Below are positions 22,456 through 31,952 of a stretch of DNA of 64,000 nt, piece after piece; position 1 is the stretch's first letter, and every line of letters starts with the position of its first letter. The notes beneath the pieces were generated by a model that worked only from the letters and a program-made list of their open reading frames with translations, was not told the DNA's origin and ran no database searches. The position numbers and the translations under genes were made by a program. The DNA is taken from the NCBI RefSeq assembly GCF_915403165.1, contig NZ_OU659204.1, forward strand, positions 2,418,001 to 2,482,000, in the 5' to 3' direction. This stretch comes from Providencia alcalifaciens (lineage in GTDB: Bacteria; Pseudomonadota; Gammaproteobacteria; Enterobacterales; Enterobacteriaceae).

Positions 22456-24258
22456 TTAGCGATCCACATCCGACATTACAAAATCGATACTACCCAGATA
22501 GACAATTAAGTCAGAAACCAAGCTACCTCTGATTGTCGCCGGAATTTGCTGCAAGTGCGCATAACTCGGGGTACGAATACGTGTACGGTAGCTCATGGTG
22601 CTGCCGTCACTGGTTAGGTAGTAGCTGTTGATCCCTTTGGTTGCTTCAACCATCTGGAATGATTCGTTCGCTGGCATTACCGGGCCCCAAGACACTTGTA
22701 AGAAGTGGTTGATCAGGGTTTCGATATGCTGCAATGTGCGCTCTTTCGGCGGCGGCGTTGTTAGTGGATGGTCAGCTTTAAATGGACCTTCTGGCATATT
22801 CTTCAGGCATTGCTCAAGAATACGGATACTTTGACGCATCTCTTCCACTTTGATCATTACGCGGTCATAGCAGTCGCCGTTATGGGCGATTGGAATGTCG
22901 AATTCAAAGTTTTCATAACCTGAATAAGGACGTGCTTTACGTACGTCAAAATCCACACCCGTTGCACGTAAGCCTGCACCCGTCACGCCCCACGCTAATG
23001 CCTCTTCCTTGGTGTAAGATGCCACACCAATAGAACGACCTTTCAAAATGGAGTTTTTCAGCGCAGAAGTCACATAGGATTCTAGACGTTTCGGTAACCA
23101 GTCTAATAATTCACGCAGTAATTTATCCCAGCCGCGCGGTAGATCGTGAGCAACCCCACCGATGCGGAACCAAGCTGGATGCATACGGAAACCGGTGATT
23201 GCTTCAATGACGTTGTACACTTTTTGTCTATCAGTAAACGCAAAGAACACCGGTGTCATGGCACCAACGTCTTGAATATAGGTACTGATATACAGCAGGT
23301 GGCTGTTGATACGGAACAGTTCAGACATCATGACACGAATAGTTTTTACGCGATCCGGTACTTCGATACCTGCTAGTTTTTCAACAGCAAGAATATATGG
23401 CATTTCATTCACACAACCGCCGAGATATTCGATACGGTCGGTATAAGGAATGTAGCTATGCCATGACTGACGCTCGCCCATTTTCTCTGCACCACGGTGG
23501 TGGTAGCCGATATCGGGAACGCAGTTAACAATTTCTTCACCATCCAATTGCAGCACGATACGGAATGCACCGTGAGAAGATGGGTGGTTTGGACCCAAGT
23601 TCAGGAACATGAAATCTTCGTTTTCATTTCCGCGATCTAAGCCCCACTCTTCTGGTTTGAAAGTCAATGCTTCCATTTCCAGATCTTGCTTTTGCTTAGT
23701 CAGAACAAATGGATCGAATTCCGTGGCACGCGCAGGGTAATCTTTACGCAGCGGGTGACCTTCCCAGCTTGGAGACATTAGTAGGCGACGTAAATTCGGG
23801 TGACCTTGGAAGGTGATCCCGAACATGTCCCACACTTCACGCTCATACCAGTTGGCATTTGGGAATAAAGAAACCACCGATGGCACGTTTAAGTCTTTCT
23901 CATTAAGAGCCACTTTCAACATGATATCGCGGTTTCGGTCAATGGAAATGATGTGGTAGAACACACTAAAGTCCGCTTCTGGCAGACCTTGGCGATGAAT
24001 ACGCTGGCGTTCATCGACTCCGTGTAAGTCGAACAACATCACATAAGGTTTAGGTAGTTTCTGTAAGAAATCTACAATTTCCAGTAATTGTTCACGACGT
24101 ACCCAAACCACTGGCATGCCAGTGCGGGTTGCTTGAACTGAAAAGGCATCCGGGCCAAATTGGTTGCGCAGTTCCAGAAGCACAGGATCATTAATATGAT
24201 CTTGTGTCTGCCATTCTGGCTGATTATGACTCGCTTGCGCTATCTGATCTGTCATCAT
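22456..24258 (-). CDS. nuoC: NADH-quinone oxidoreductase fused subunit C/D
   Basis: Fusion of the 30-kDa (NuoC) and 49-kDa (NuoD) subunits of complex I, as in other enterobacteria; 600 residues. The NuoC part (about 1-190) includes [20 protein letters not shown]. The NuoD part begins near 210 with [19 protein letters not shown], followed by the quinone-site region [18 protein letters not shown]. It lies between nuoB and nuoE. The gene is called nuoC or nuoCD depending on the database. Confidence 0.97.
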   Translation of the reverse strand: MMTDQIAQASHNQPEWQTQDHINDPVLLELRNQFGPDAFSVQATRTGMPVVWVRREQLLEIVDFLQKLPKPYVMLFDLHGVDERQRIHRQGLPEADFSVFYHIISIDRNRDIMLKVALNEKDLNVPSVVSLFPNANWYEREVWDMFGITFQGHPNLRRLLMSPSWEGHPLRKDYPARATEFDPFVLTKQKQDLEMEALTFKPEEWGLDRGNENEDFMFLNLGPNHPSSHGAFRIVLQLDGEEIVNCVPDIGYHHRGAEKMGERQSWHSYIPYTDRIEYLGGCVNEMPYILAVEKLAGIEVPDRVKTIRVMMSELFRINSHLLYISTYIQDVGAMTPVFFAFTDRQKVYNVIEAITGFRMHPAWFRIGGVAHDLPRGWDKLLRELLDWLPKRLESYVTSALKNSILKGRSIGVASYTKEEALAWGVTGAGLRATGVDFDVRKARPYSGYENFEFDIPIAHNGDCYDRVMIKVEEMRQSIRILEQCLKNMPEGPFKADHPLTTPPPKERTLQHIETLINHFLQVSWGPVMPANESFQMVEATKGINSYYLTSDGSTMSYRTRIRTPSYAHLQQIPATIRGSLVSDLIVYLGSIDFVMSDVDR

Positions 24259-24332
24259 TCTTCACCATAACGCTTGATCAGGTTTATTATTTCGCAACAA
24301 CATTGCTCTGTTACGCTGTATGGCTAAAAGCC

Positions 24333-25007
24333 TTAAATTTCGTCAGGGGTACGCAGGTTGGTTACTGCAATACGTTCACCGTGTTTTCTTTCTCTTTCTG
24401 ACTGCATATTCGCACGATAAACACCCTGATCACCGACAACCCATGAAAGTGGGCGACGCTCTTTGCCGATGGATTCTTGTAATAGAAGGAGAGCCTGCAT
24501 GTAGGCTTCAGGGCGTGGTGGGCAGCCTGGAATGTACACATCCACGGGAATAAATTTGTCGACGCCTTGCACTACGGAATAGATGTCATACATCCCACCT
24601 GAGTTCGCGCATGAACCCATGGAGATAACCCATTTTGGTTCAAGCATTTGGTCATAAAGGCGCTGGATGACAGGAGCCATTTTGGTAAAACAAGTTCCCG
24701 CAACAACCATAAAGTCGGCTTGACGAGGAGAAGCACGCAGTACTTCCGCACCAAAGCGGGCTACGTCATGAACAGCCGTGAACGACGTCACCATTTCTAC
24801 ATAGCAACATGAAAGACCGAAGTTGTATGGCCACAGGGAGTTTTTACGTCCCCAGTTCACCACATCATGAAGTGCATGAGATAATTTCCCCATATACACA
24901 CTGTTTTCAACTTGCTGCTCAAGGGGATCAGTAACAATTTCTTGAGTTTGCAGTGGGTAACGGTCGTTCTCACCGTTCGGATCTATGCGGGTGAGCGTAT
25001 AATCCAT
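24333..25007 (-). CDS. nuoB: NADH-quinone oxidoreductase subunit B
   Basis: Carries the terminal 4Fe-4S cluster N2 that reduces quinone. The 224-residue protein has all ligands: tandem cysteines in GLSCCYVEM near 63-71, GTCFTKMAP near 128-136, and [11 protein letters not shown] near 157. A GAGG ribosome-binding site precedes the ATG. It follows nuoA by 18 bp; a 74-bp gap separates it from nuoCD. Confidence 0.97.
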   Translation of the reverse strand: MDYTLTRIDPNGENDRYPLQTQEIVTDPLEQQVENSVYMGKLSHALHDVVNWGRKNSLWPYNFGLSCCYVEMVTSFTAVHDVARFGAEVLRASPRQADFMVVAGTCFTKMAPVIQRLYDQMLEPKWVISMGSCANSGGMYDIYSVVQGVDKFIPVDVYIPGCPPRPEAYMQALLLLQESIGKERRPLSWVVGDQGVYRANMQSERERKHGERIAVTNLRTPDEI

Positions 25008-25025
25008 TGTATAATGCCTCGCTTT

Positions 25026-25469
25026 TTACTGCGGATGACGATTGCTGATTTTAATAACTTCACTAGGACCTTTAACTGCGCGACGTGAACGGATTGGAGT
25101 CCAATCGAGTGCACCAACGCGGATCAGATAAAATAATCCCGCCAACAATACCAAGATAAAAATAGCGGCTTCGATGAAACCGACCCATCCCGCTTCGCGG
25201 ATGGCGACAGACCATGCAAATAAGAACATAGCCTCCACATCGAAGATCACGAAAAACATCGCGACCAAGTAGAACTTGGCTGACATACGAAGACGAGCAC
25301 TACCGACAGAGTCAATACCTGACTCGTAGGGAACGTGTTTTGTTCTGGCTTTGGCGCGGCTACCTAAGAAATGACCTGCGGTCAACATGAAAGCGCAAAG
25401 ACCAATAGCGCCGAGAAAGAATATAGCAAAGCCCCAGTTATGGGCTAACTCTAGGATTGATGTAGACAT
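25026..25469 (-). CDS. nuoA: NADH-quinone oxidoreductase subunit A
   Basis: First gene of the nuo operon: a small membrane subunit with three transmembrane helices. The 147-residue protein contains the family signature [20 protein letters not shown] near 44-63, the cysteine-less loop version seen in enterobacteria, and [19 protein letters not shown], whose acidic residues are conserved. Confidence 0.96.
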   Translation of the reverse strand: MSTSILELAHNWGFAIFFLGAIGLCAFMLTAGHFLGSRAKARTKHVPYESGIDSVGSARLRMSAKFYLVAMFFVIFDVEAMFLFAWSVAIREAGWVGFIEAAIFILVLLAGLFYLIRVGALDWTPIRSRRAVKGPSEVIKISNRHPQ

Positions 25470-25511
25470 ACTCGTTGCTTACTCATTACTTATGGTACTT
25501 AACTGCTCTTT

Positions 25512-25539
25512 TTTATAACACGGCAGTATTGCACCACAA
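25512..25539 (-). promoter_or_regulatory. Candidate proximal nuoA promoter
   Basis: On the minus strand a TATAAA -10 with an extended TG (TGTTATAAA, 25512-25520) lies 16 bp from a weak TTGTGG -35 (25534-25539), about 43 bp upstream of the nuoA ATG. It is a match by eye only. Enterobacterial nuo is known to have several promoters and ArcA/NarL/Fnr control further upstream. Confidence 0.35.
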
Positions 25540-26332
25540 TTGCCCAGTTAATCGAGAAGAAAGACCAAAATTGACCTTAAAACTAAAAGATCCCCCAAAC
25601 TAAAATCAGCCTGACGACTGCTGTTTGGTTTGTCCCTCTCTCACTACATTTTATTTTGCTCAAATGAGACAAAATAACCGTATTTATTACAAATAATTCA
25701 CACGCAAAAAACATTCATGAAACAAAAATAACTCATTAACTGCTAAAACGTGTCAGTGTTACTATACACAAATAAACACGCAAAGTAGTCTAACTGATTA
25801 TTCGTTTTTACTACACCATTATCTCAGGAAAAACCTGTCTTAACAGACGAAAAAATGTGCTTTTTATTTGATCTAACGCACAGATTTATTGAAAAAATAC
25901 TCAATTTGTTTACATAACATCCGAATTTAATTTAAGAGGCAGTAACGAATTTTTATTCATCAGCCCTACTAAGCCTATGACTACTCTCAGCTATTTTATC
26001 AATTCAGCAAATAAATATTGTTAACGACGTAACATATCGTTAACTAACTAATGAATTTCATGTTATGCCGTATACATCACAATTATTTCATGCTCTTACG
26101 CGTAAATCCATACTTAATAAGTGGTTAATTCGTGTATTTTGTCACCTATTGAGCAGAAACATTGTTCACTATTTTGTCACCTGAACTTTAAGTGAAATAT
26201 CGTACTGTCAAAATCCCCTTCCTTCCCGATTAACCACTTAATGAGTACGGTCAGTAAATTTCAGTTAAAAACAATTTGATAACAATATAAATGCGTAAAA
26301 TAGTCAGGTAGGTTTTAAGGATGGATATCGAT
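25540..26332. other. Long nuo upstream regulatory region, no gene seen
   Basis: About 800 bp of AT-rich sequence between the lrhA terminator and the nuo start. No reading frame here looks coding. By analogy with E. coli it should carry most nuo control sites, but I could not pick out sites that clearly stand above background. Confidence 0.5.
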
Positions 26333-26372
26333 GGAAAAAAAACGGCTGAGCCAGAATTAACTGACTCAGCCG
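26333..26372 (-). terminator. Intrinsic terminator of lrhA
   Basis: A 12-bp stem (26343-26354 with 26361-26372, one G·U) has loop TTAATT and, read on the minus strand, is followed directly by eight T residues. It lies about 75 bp past the lrhA stop and is a textbook rho-independent terminator. Confidence 0.93.
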
Positions 26373-26448
26373 GATAAATATATTTTGGTTAGCTTGTCAC
26401 TTATCTTTGATAAAAATCCTATTTTACCGATAAGGACAAACCTCTATC

Positions 26449-27357
26449 TTATTGAGCGCTGTTCTCAACTTGCTCAGCAACGGAATAAGAGATTTTTTTG
26501 TTTTCAATCGCATTAAAGACAGTGAGCACGAAATCTTTTTGCTCATCCGCATTTTTATATAGCCAGTACTGAATATCTGGCAAGCGAGGTAAGCCATCTG
26601 ACTCGCCTAAAATACGCAGATCCGCATTTTGCATTTCCATTGGACGTGCAGTCACCCCAACTTCAGCATTCACCGCTGCACGAACAGCAGGTAATGATGC
26701 CGCTTCATAAGCCACATGCCACGGTAAGCCCACTTCATCTAATGCATGAGTACATAACTTACGGTATGGGTTAGTTTCATCCATGACAACCAATGGGATT
26801 GGCTCATTTGGGCGTAACTGAAAATCAGGGGCGCTGTGCCATAAAATCGGGACAGTTCTTAATGCTGTTTTTGGGTGCTGGGGAATACGGGTTGTCGTTA
26901 ATGCTAAATCAATTTCATGATTATCTAACATTGACTCAATAAACTGAGCACGTTTAATTCTCACTTCTACCGCGATGCGTGGAAATACGGAGGCAATACG
27001 GTTTAGTAAGAAAGGTAATAAGATATCGACTGTATCGTCGGATGCCCCGATACGCAATTCACCATCTGCATCGTTATAAGTCAAAGATGCGGTGGCATCA
27101 TCATTAGCGCGTAAAATCTGTCTCGCATAGCCGAGTAATTGCAGACCATGGGCAGTTAACAACTTATTACGCCCGTGACGTGCAAATAATTCACGACCAA
27201 CTAATTGCTCTAAACGTTGCATCTGCTGACTAACAGCGGACTGGGTTCGACATACTGCGGCAGCAGCAGCGGCAAAAGTATTAAGATCAGCCACTGCGAC
27301 AAATGTGCGTAGTAAATCGAGATCTAAGTTCATTATGGGACGATTGGAATTTATCAT
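26449..27357 (-). CDS. lrhA: LysR-family transcriptional regulator LrhA (HexA-like)
   Basis: LysR-type regulator; in E. coli LrhA represses flagellar and fimbrial genes, and the orthologue HexA represses exoenzymes and motility in related bacteria. The 302-residue protein has the N-terminal winged HTH FAAAAAAVCRTQSAVSQQMQ at about 28-47 and a LysR substrate domain with AVRAAVNAEVGVTARP near 225. The start MINSNRPIMNLDLDLL matches E. coli. It is encoded between nuo and alaA as in E. coli, divergent from alaA. The C-terminal effector half is more diverged than the HTH. Confidence 0.93.
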   Translation of the reverse strand: MINSNRPIMNLDLDLLRTFVAVADLNTFAAAAAAVCRTQSAVSQQMQRLEQLVGRELFARHGRNKLLTAHGLQLLGYARQILRANDDATASLTYNDADGELRIGASDDTVDILLPFLLNRIASVFPRIAVEVRIKRAQFIESMLDNHEIDLALTTTRIPQHPKTALRTVPILWHSAPDFQLRPNEPIPLVVMDETNPYRKLCTHALDEVGLPWHVAYEAASLPAVRAAVNAEVGVTARPMEMQNADLRILGESDGLPRLPDIQYWLYKNADEQKDFVLTVFNAIENKKISYSVAEQVENSAQ

Positions 27358-28080
27358 CGTACATTCTCTTTATATAATTTTATGATACCTGGTGTTTCTG
27401 CTCTCCTCCGTGAGAATCAGCGAGTCTTAAAAATAATCCAACTTTTTGCATTTCTAATCCGTAGATTTGCATTTATGGTATTCAATACTCTATATTGCTA
27501 CATCTATTTGATAATTAACTTAAACAGCTCAATTATCCAATTAGTGTTTTAAATTTCTATCAATTAAAGCGAGGTTGATTAACATAAAACTCAATAAGCA
27601 CGAAATAATTGAAGAAGACTAAATAGTAACATATTTAATGTAGTTGCAATTATTTTAATGTAAGCTCTTTATGTAACATATGATGTAAATTAACAATTTT
27701 ATTAATTATCAATACACTAAACATTATAACCACGGTTTCACTAAGAATATTCTCATTAAAATAATCAATATTGCTAACAAAAAAAGCCAAAAAACCCCAA
27801 AAAAGCCTCTGCCAATAGTTAAATTTATTTTTAATTTAATGATTTAAGGTACAAACTTACAGAGTGATACAATTTTTGTCACTTTGTCATTACGTAACTT
27901 TTTCATTATTTATGACGACTCATTCACTGACACACTCCAAAACTACGATGATTATCAGAATTAGATTCTGACTTAAAAGCCATAACTAGAACCATCATCT
28001 GACTTATTCAATACTTTAAGATAGCATATATCTGATTTATGTCTAAACCAACCTTTTGCACCAAAAATTATCTAGCATCT
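27358..28080. other. lrhA–alaA divergent regulatory region
   Basis: About 720 bp of AT-rich DNA between divergent lrhA and alaA with no convincing reading frame. It should carry a long lrhA 5' region and the alaA promoter. A perfect 7-3-7 palindrome, TCAGAATtagATTCTGA (27955-27971), is the clearest operator-like site. The run of A-tracts and C-tracts near 27778-27810 is low-complexity. Confidence 0.45.
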
Positions 28081-28087
28081 TCAAAAG

Positions 28088-28162
28088 CTTCCGAGGGAGG
28101 AGTACAGTAGATAGTAATGCCGGAAGTCCCCTATGATTGCGAGCCCGTTAGGGTAATGAGAG
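28088..28162 (+). promoter_or_regulatory. GC-rich, possibly structured leader of alaA
   Basis: The last 80 bases before alaA stand out from the AT-rich gap. Two pairings are visible: CTTCCG (28088-28093) with CGGAAG (28121-28126), and CCCTA (28129-28133) with TAGGG (28149-28153), which ends just ahead of the GAGAG ribosome-binding site. A folded leader controlling translation is plausible, but no named RNA family is recognised. Confidence 0.35.
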
Positions 28163-28166
28163 AACC

Positions 28167-29381
28167 ATGAATACGATAATGAAATCCAATAAGCTTGATA
28201 ATGTTTGCTATGACATTCGCGGGCCAGTTTTAAAAGAAGCAAAACGCTTAGAAGAAGATGGTAATAAAGTCCTAAAACTGAACATTGGTAACCCGGCACC
28301 TTTTGGCTTTGAAGCACCTGATGAGATCCTCGTTGATGTCCTACGCAATCTGCCAAGCTCGCAAGGTTACTGTGACTCCAAAGGCTTATATTCCGCGCGT
28401 AAAGCAATAGTTCAACACTACCAAGCCCGTGATATCCACGATATGACGGTTGAAGATGTCTATATTGGTAACGGTGTTTCTGAACTAATCGTTCAAGCAA
28501 TGCAAGCGCTATTAAACAATGGCGATGAGATGCTAATTCCCGCGCCTGATTACCCTTTATGGACGGCTGCCGTCTCTTTATCTGGTGGTCATCCTGTTCA
28601 CTATATATGTGATGAACAGCAAGGCTGGATGCCGGATATCGAAGATATCCGCAAGAAAATCACCCCACGTACCCGCGGGATTGTCATCATCAACCCAAAT
28701 AACCCAACAGGGGCGGTGTACAGCAAAGCGCTATTAATGGAAATCGTCGAGATTGCTCGTCAATATAGTTTGATTATCTTTGCCGACGAAATTTACGATA
28801 AAATTCTGTATGACGATGCGCAGCACCACTCTATCGCAGCACTGGCCCCCGACTTACTGACTGTGACCTTTAATGGGTTATCAAAAACTTATCGTGTCGC
28901 AGGTTTCCGCCAAGGCTGGATGGTCTTAAATGGCCCGAAAAAGCATGCTAAAGGCTATATTGAAGGCTTAGAAATGCTGGCCTCTATGCGCTTATGCGCG
29001 AACGTGCCAATGCAACATGCTATCCAAACTGCATTAGGTGGTTATCAAAGTATCAGCGAATTTATCCAACCGGGCGGTCGTTTATATGAGCAGCGTAATC
29101 GTGCATGGGAATTGATCAACCAAATTCCAGGAGTCTCCTGTGTTAAGCCACAAGGTGCCCTGTATATGTTCCCGAAAATTGATATTAAACGTTTTAATAT
29201 CCACGATGACCAAAAAATGATCCTTGACCTGCTACTGCAAGAAAAAGTGCTATTAGTTCAGGGAACCGCATTTAATTGGCCACACCCAGACCATTTCCGT
29301 ATCGTCACCCTGCCTTATGCAGATGACTTAGAGATGGCGATTAATAAATTTGGACGTTTTCTTGAAGGTTATTCGCAGTAA
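28167..29381 (+). CDS. alaA: Glutamate–pyruvate aminotransferase AlaA
   Basis: PLP-dependent class I aminotransferase that makes alanine from pyruvate and glutamate (E. coli AlaA, formerly YfbQ). The 404-residue protein matches the 405-residue E. coli enzyme closely in layout: NPNNPTGAVYSK near 178, FADEIYDKILYDD near 211, and SKTYRVAGFRQGW near 238 with the PLP lysine. The first ATG is preceded by GAGAG; a second ATG four codons in is less likely. The downstream order alaA-yfbR-yfbS is conserved except for the inserted array. Confidence 0.95.
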   Translation: MNTIMKSNKLDNVCYDIRGPVLKEAKRLEEDGNKVLKLNIGNPAPFGFEAPDEILVDVLRNLPSSQGYCDSKGLYSARKAIVQHYQARDIHDMTVEDVYIGNGVSELIVQAMQALLNNGDEMLIPAPDYPLWTAAVSLSGGHPVHYICDEQQGWMPDIEDIRKKITPRTRGIVIINPNNPTGAVYSKALLMEIVEIARQYSLIIFADEIYDKILYDDAQHHSIAALAPDLLTVTFNGLSKTYRVAGFRQGWMVLNGPKKHAKGYIEGLEMLASMRLCANVPMQHAIQTALGGYQSISEFIQPGGRLYEQRNRAWELINQIPGVSCVKPQGALYMFPKIDIKRFNIHDDQKMILDLLLQEKVLLVQGTAFNWPHPDHFRIVTLPYADDLEMAINKFGRFLEGYSQ

Positions 29382-29406
29382 TTAGAACATGACTAAGATT
29401 TTTATT

Positions 29407-29439
29407 AATAAATAGCTCCTCTGTGAGCTATTTATTTTT
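29407..29439 (+). terminator. Intrinsic terminator of alaA
   Basis: An 11-bp stem (29407-29417 with 29426-29436) with loop CCTCTGTG is followed by TTT. A-runs on its other side mean it may also stop the convergent array gene that ends at 29556. Confidence 0.88.
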
Positions 29440-29555
29440 CATTATCTATAAAATGAAGCGTTATTATTCTAAGCAATTAAAATAAAAAATAGTGTGAATC
29501 ATTGACATTGAATCCTACTATCTCCAGTTTAATGTCTAAATTTCGCCGAAGATAA

Positions 29556-29933
29556 TCATCTAATCTGTATTAGTTTTTCAGAGCAACTGCCTGACTTCGG
29601 AAAAGCAACATAGGCAGTTTTGGCCTCGCCATTGATACCGATAATAGCTTTTCCATTATCCTCATCCTTGATTGAACAAGTGAAATAACCATTGGTAGAG
29701 TATATTTTGCCATCCATGGTATGTACCATCACTTTCCAATAGTCTAATGGCGAAAACAAACCTAGCCGATAATAAAAATAAAATTGATAGTCTACTTTCT
29801 CACCGTGCTCTATATCGTTAACAGAGCCTTCTGTTTTTTCTGAGCCGCTCGATTTGTGTGTGATATAAATTGTGCTTACTTTAGTTCCCCAATAATTTTC
29901 AATTGAACCTAATCCTTTTTTGCCATTCATCAT
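29556..29933 (-). CDS. Tandem array protein, copy 1 (ENYWG/DYW family)
   Basis: Unrecognised small cytoplasmic-looking protein, 125 residues from the ATG chosen for its AAAGGAGAA ribosome-binding site; an ATG nine codons earlier lacks one. It has the array signatures in order: SIENYWGTKV near 11, PLDYWKVMVHTMDGKIY near 64, FTCSIKDEDNGKAIIGINGE near 84-103, TAYVAF and a final SGSCSEKL. There is no signal peptide or membrane segment, and the alternating pattern suggests a beta-sandwich. From memory the pattern recalls the PUD (up-regulated in daf-2) domain; this is unverified. Transcribed away from yfbR and last in the array. Confidence 0.75.
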   Translation of the reverse strand: MMNGKKGLGSIENYWGTKVSTIYITHKSSGSEKTEGSVNDIEHGEKVDYQFYFYYRLGLFSPLDYWKVMVHTMDGKIYSTNGYFTCSIKDEDNGKAIIGINGEAKTAYVAFPKSGSCSEKLIQIR

Positions 29934-30050
29934 ATTATCTTCTCCTTTATTAGCATCCACTTTATTTAGTTAGTTAAAACAACTTAATTTATAATTAAAA
30001 TTACTTTAAATACGTTAATGAGTAGAAATACAATTAATATTTAACCGAGA

Positions 30051-30081
30051 AATAAAATAGCTCTGGAAGAGCTACTTTATT
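30051..30081 (-). terminator. Terminator inside the array, downstream of copies 2 and 3
   Basis: A stem TAGCTCT/AGAGCTA (30058-30064 with 30068-30074) is extended by A/T pairs on both sides. On the minus strand it is followed by a T-rich stretch. It closes the unit made of copy 3, copy 2 and the small ORF at 30127-30195, separating it from copy 1. Confidence 0.7.
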
Positions 30082-30126
30082 CGTTACATATTCAAACCTC
30101 TTAATTCGATAATCATTATTTGATAG

Positions 30127-30195
30127 TCAAATAATAGAAATAAGATATACCGCCGCAAGAAAAAACAACACTAATATTACTGGAAAGTATTTCAT
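30127..30195 (-). CDS. Candidate 22-residue small membrane protein
   Basis: A short frame reading MKYFPVILVLFFLAAVYLISI with one more Ile before TGA: one lysine, then a continuous hydrophobic helix, the usual form of single-pass enterobacterial miniproteins. A GAGG ribosome-binding site sits five bases before the ATG. It lies in the 400-bp gap between array copies 1 and 2 and just upstream of a terminator. Function unknown. Such short frames can arise by chance, so the ribosome-binding site and perfect helix are the main support. Confidence 0.5.
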   Translation of the reverse strand: MKYFPVILVLFFLAAVYLISII

Positions 30196-30343
30196 AAAAA
30201 CCTCGATTTACTGATAATTTGGAGTGATCGCTGGTGATTATAAATCATTATTATCTTATATCAATTATTCGACTACTAAATTAAATTTAGATCTATTTAA
30301 GAGCGTCTTTATAAGATTGACTTACTAACTTATCTAATTAACA

Positions 30344-30712
30344 CTATCTACGAATTAACCGCGTGCTACAGCCACTAGAATGTGTAAATGCCACATACAT
30401 TGTTTTGGCATCACCATTAACGCCAAGAATCACAGGATCTTCATCCTCTTCCGTGATATCACAATAAAAATTATCTTTCGTTAAATAGCGCTCACCACTC
30501 ACAGTCTCAAATTCTAAGAACCAATAATCATGGAAACCGGCGTACTCTGCGTGGCCCGCTTTATGTCTTTTTTCACCCAGCTTTAGGTTATAAATTTCAA
30601 AGTTAGTGGGCTTCTGGTAGAGCGAATGATGTTTAAATTTAACGACTTTCAAATCCTCATACCAAAAATTTTCAAAAGTAATAAATATCAATCTTGGATT
30701 GAATGTTTTCAT
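30344..30712 (-). CDS. Tandem array protein, copy 2 (ENYWG/DYW family)
   Basis: A 122-residue member of the array family with an AGGAAA ribosome-binding site seven bases before the ATG. The N-terminal motif is altered to FENFWYEDL (Gly-Glu changed to Tyr-Glu). The centre has FHDYWFLEFETVSGERYL near 61, then FYCDITEEDEDPVILGVNGD, and the end keeps SSGCSTRLIRR. It carries a lysine/histidine-rich stretch (GEKRHKAGHAEYAG) where other copies have a neutral loop. It follows copy 3 by 41 bp, suggesting co-transcription. Function not recognised. Confidence 0.75.
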   Translation of the reverse strand: MKTFNPRLIFITFENFWYEDLKVVKFKHHSLYQKPTNFEIYNLKLGEKRHKAGHAEYAGFHDYWFLEFETVSGERYLTKDNFYCDITEEDEDPVILGVNGDAKTMYVAFTHSSGCSTRLIRR

Positions 30713-30753
30713 CGCTATTTCCTGTAAAAGAAATTTTTTTGATAAAAAACGGA

Positions 30754-31131
30754 CTAATATAGAGACATTTTTACCGAAAAAGTCCCGGATACTGGATATG
30801 AAACATTTAATTGCTTATTTTTACCGTCAACAGATAATTTAACCCGCCCAATTTTTTTATCCTCCTCACCAATTGAACACAAAAAACCCTCTGGCGTAGT
30901 ATAAGAACCCGATGCCGTGACAATATGAACACGCCAGTAATCATCTGTTTGTCCAACATCATGTTGAATAACATATTCAAATGCATTCTCAATCAGCTCA
31001 TTATTTTGTATCCCCCCAAGCGAAATTGAAGCCTCCCTAATTGAAGTATGCCGCAAATTGGCCATCAATATCTCTTCCCCCCAATGGTTTTCAAATGAGG
31101 CAATACCACCACTTAATTTTTGCATCGTCAT
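30754..31131 (-). CDS. Tandem array protein, copy 3 (ENYWG/DYW family)
   Basis: A 125-residue family member with a good AGAGGAA ribosome-binding site. Motifs: SFENHWGEEI near 12, DDYWRVHIVTASGSY near 63, FLCSIGEEDKKIGRVKLSVDG near 83. It is the most diverged at the C-terminus, where the otherwise conserved second cysteine is lost (SGTFSVKMSL replaces SGCSTKL). It is the array gene nearest yfbR on this side and is divergent from it, with 175 bp between the two starts. Confidence 0.75.
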   Translation of the reverse strand: MTMQKLSGGIASFENHWGEEILMANLRHTSIREASISLGGIQNNELIENAFEYVIQHDVGQTDDYWRVHIVTASGSYTTPEGFLCSIGEEDKKIGRVKLSVDGKNKQLNVSYPVSGTFSVKMSLY

Positions 31132-31306
31132 ACATTCCTCTTTTTAGATAGAATCTCATCATAGCGGTATTTAAATAATCTAAAATCAATTGTTTTTATT
31201 AGCTTTTTCTAAAAAAAACCAATTAATTCCCTGACACAATAAACTTACCAACCTCATAAATTTTGAGATATAATTTTGGTTATCATCGGATCAAAGAAGA
31301 GGAATT

Positions 31307-31888
31307 ATGAGCTACTTTTTCGCCCACCTTGCTAGAATGAAACTTATTCATCGCTGGCCATTAATGCGTAATGTTCGTACCGAAAATGTTTCCGAACACA
31401 GTTTACAAGTTGCGATGGTTGCTCACGCCCTAGCGATTATTAAAAATCGCAAATTTTCTGGTAATGTTAACCCCGAGAAAATCGCTTTATTCGCCTTATA
31501 TCATGATGCTAGTGAAGTTATCACTGGCGATTTACCAACCCCAATTAAGTATCACAATCAGCAAATTGCACACGAATACAAGAAAATAGAAAAATTCGCG
31601 CAGCAAAAGCTACTCGATATGTTGCCAGAAGAGTTGCAAGAGGATTTTAAATGCTTGCTCATGGAAGAACTGCAATCTGAAGAAGAGCACTTTATTGTGA
31701 AACAAGCAGATACGCTTTGTGCTTATTTAAAGTGTTTAGAAGAGCTTTCCGCCGGAAATAGCGAATTTAAGCTAGCCAAAAAACGTCTGGAAAAAATGCT
31801 AGAAGAAAGAAAAAGCCCAGAAATGGACTATTTTATGAAAACTTTTGTTCCCAGTTTTACACTATCCTTAGATGAAATTAGCCATTAA
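31307..31888 (+). CDS. yfbR: 5'-Deoxynucleotidase YfbR (HD domain)
   Basis: HD-domain phosphohydrolase that removes the 5'-phosphate from deoxyribonucleoside monophosphates. The 193-residue protein shows [20 protein letters not shown] near 18-37, the HD pair in [19 protein letters not shown] near 65-83 with its metal ligands, and [16 protein letters not shown] near 135-150. It is close to E. coli YfbR (199 residues). An AAGAAGAGGAATT ribosome-binding site precedes the ATG. It is normally adjacent to alaA and yfbS; here array genes of opposite strand separate it from both. Confidence 0.95.
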   Translation: MSYFFAHLARMKLIHRWPLMRNVRTENVSEHSLQVAMVAHALAIIKNRKFSGNVNPEKIALFALYHDASEVITGDLPTPIKYHNQQIAHEYKKIEKFAQQKLLDMLPEELQEDFKCLLMEELQSEEEHFIVKQADTLCAYLKCLEELSAGNSEFKLAKKRLEKMLEERKSPEMDYFMKTFVPSFTLSLDEISH

Positions 31889-31897
31889 ATTAAATAC

Positions 31898-31926
31898 AAG
31901 GAATGAAATCCCTCATTCCTTTATTT
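31898..31926. terminator. Bidirectional terminator between yfbR and array copy 4
   Basis: A 9-bp stem AAGGAATGA/TCATTCCTT (31898-31906 with 31913-31921) has loop AATCCC and A/T-rich flanks on both sides. It lies ten bases past the yfbR stop and ahead of convergent copy 4, so it can serve both. Confidence 0.82.
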
Positions 31927-31952
31927 AAATCACTCAGCTATAACACCTGAAA

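Noticed and set aside
25470..26448. FNR/ArcA sites in the nuo upstream region
   Set aside because: Several partial TTGAT-like matches exist, but none has both half-sites clearly enough in such AT-rich DNA to call.
28081..28500. 139-codon minus-strand frame over the alaA start
   Set aside because: Antisense to alaA and its leader, with Tyr/Leu/Ser-rich composition; alaA is certain.
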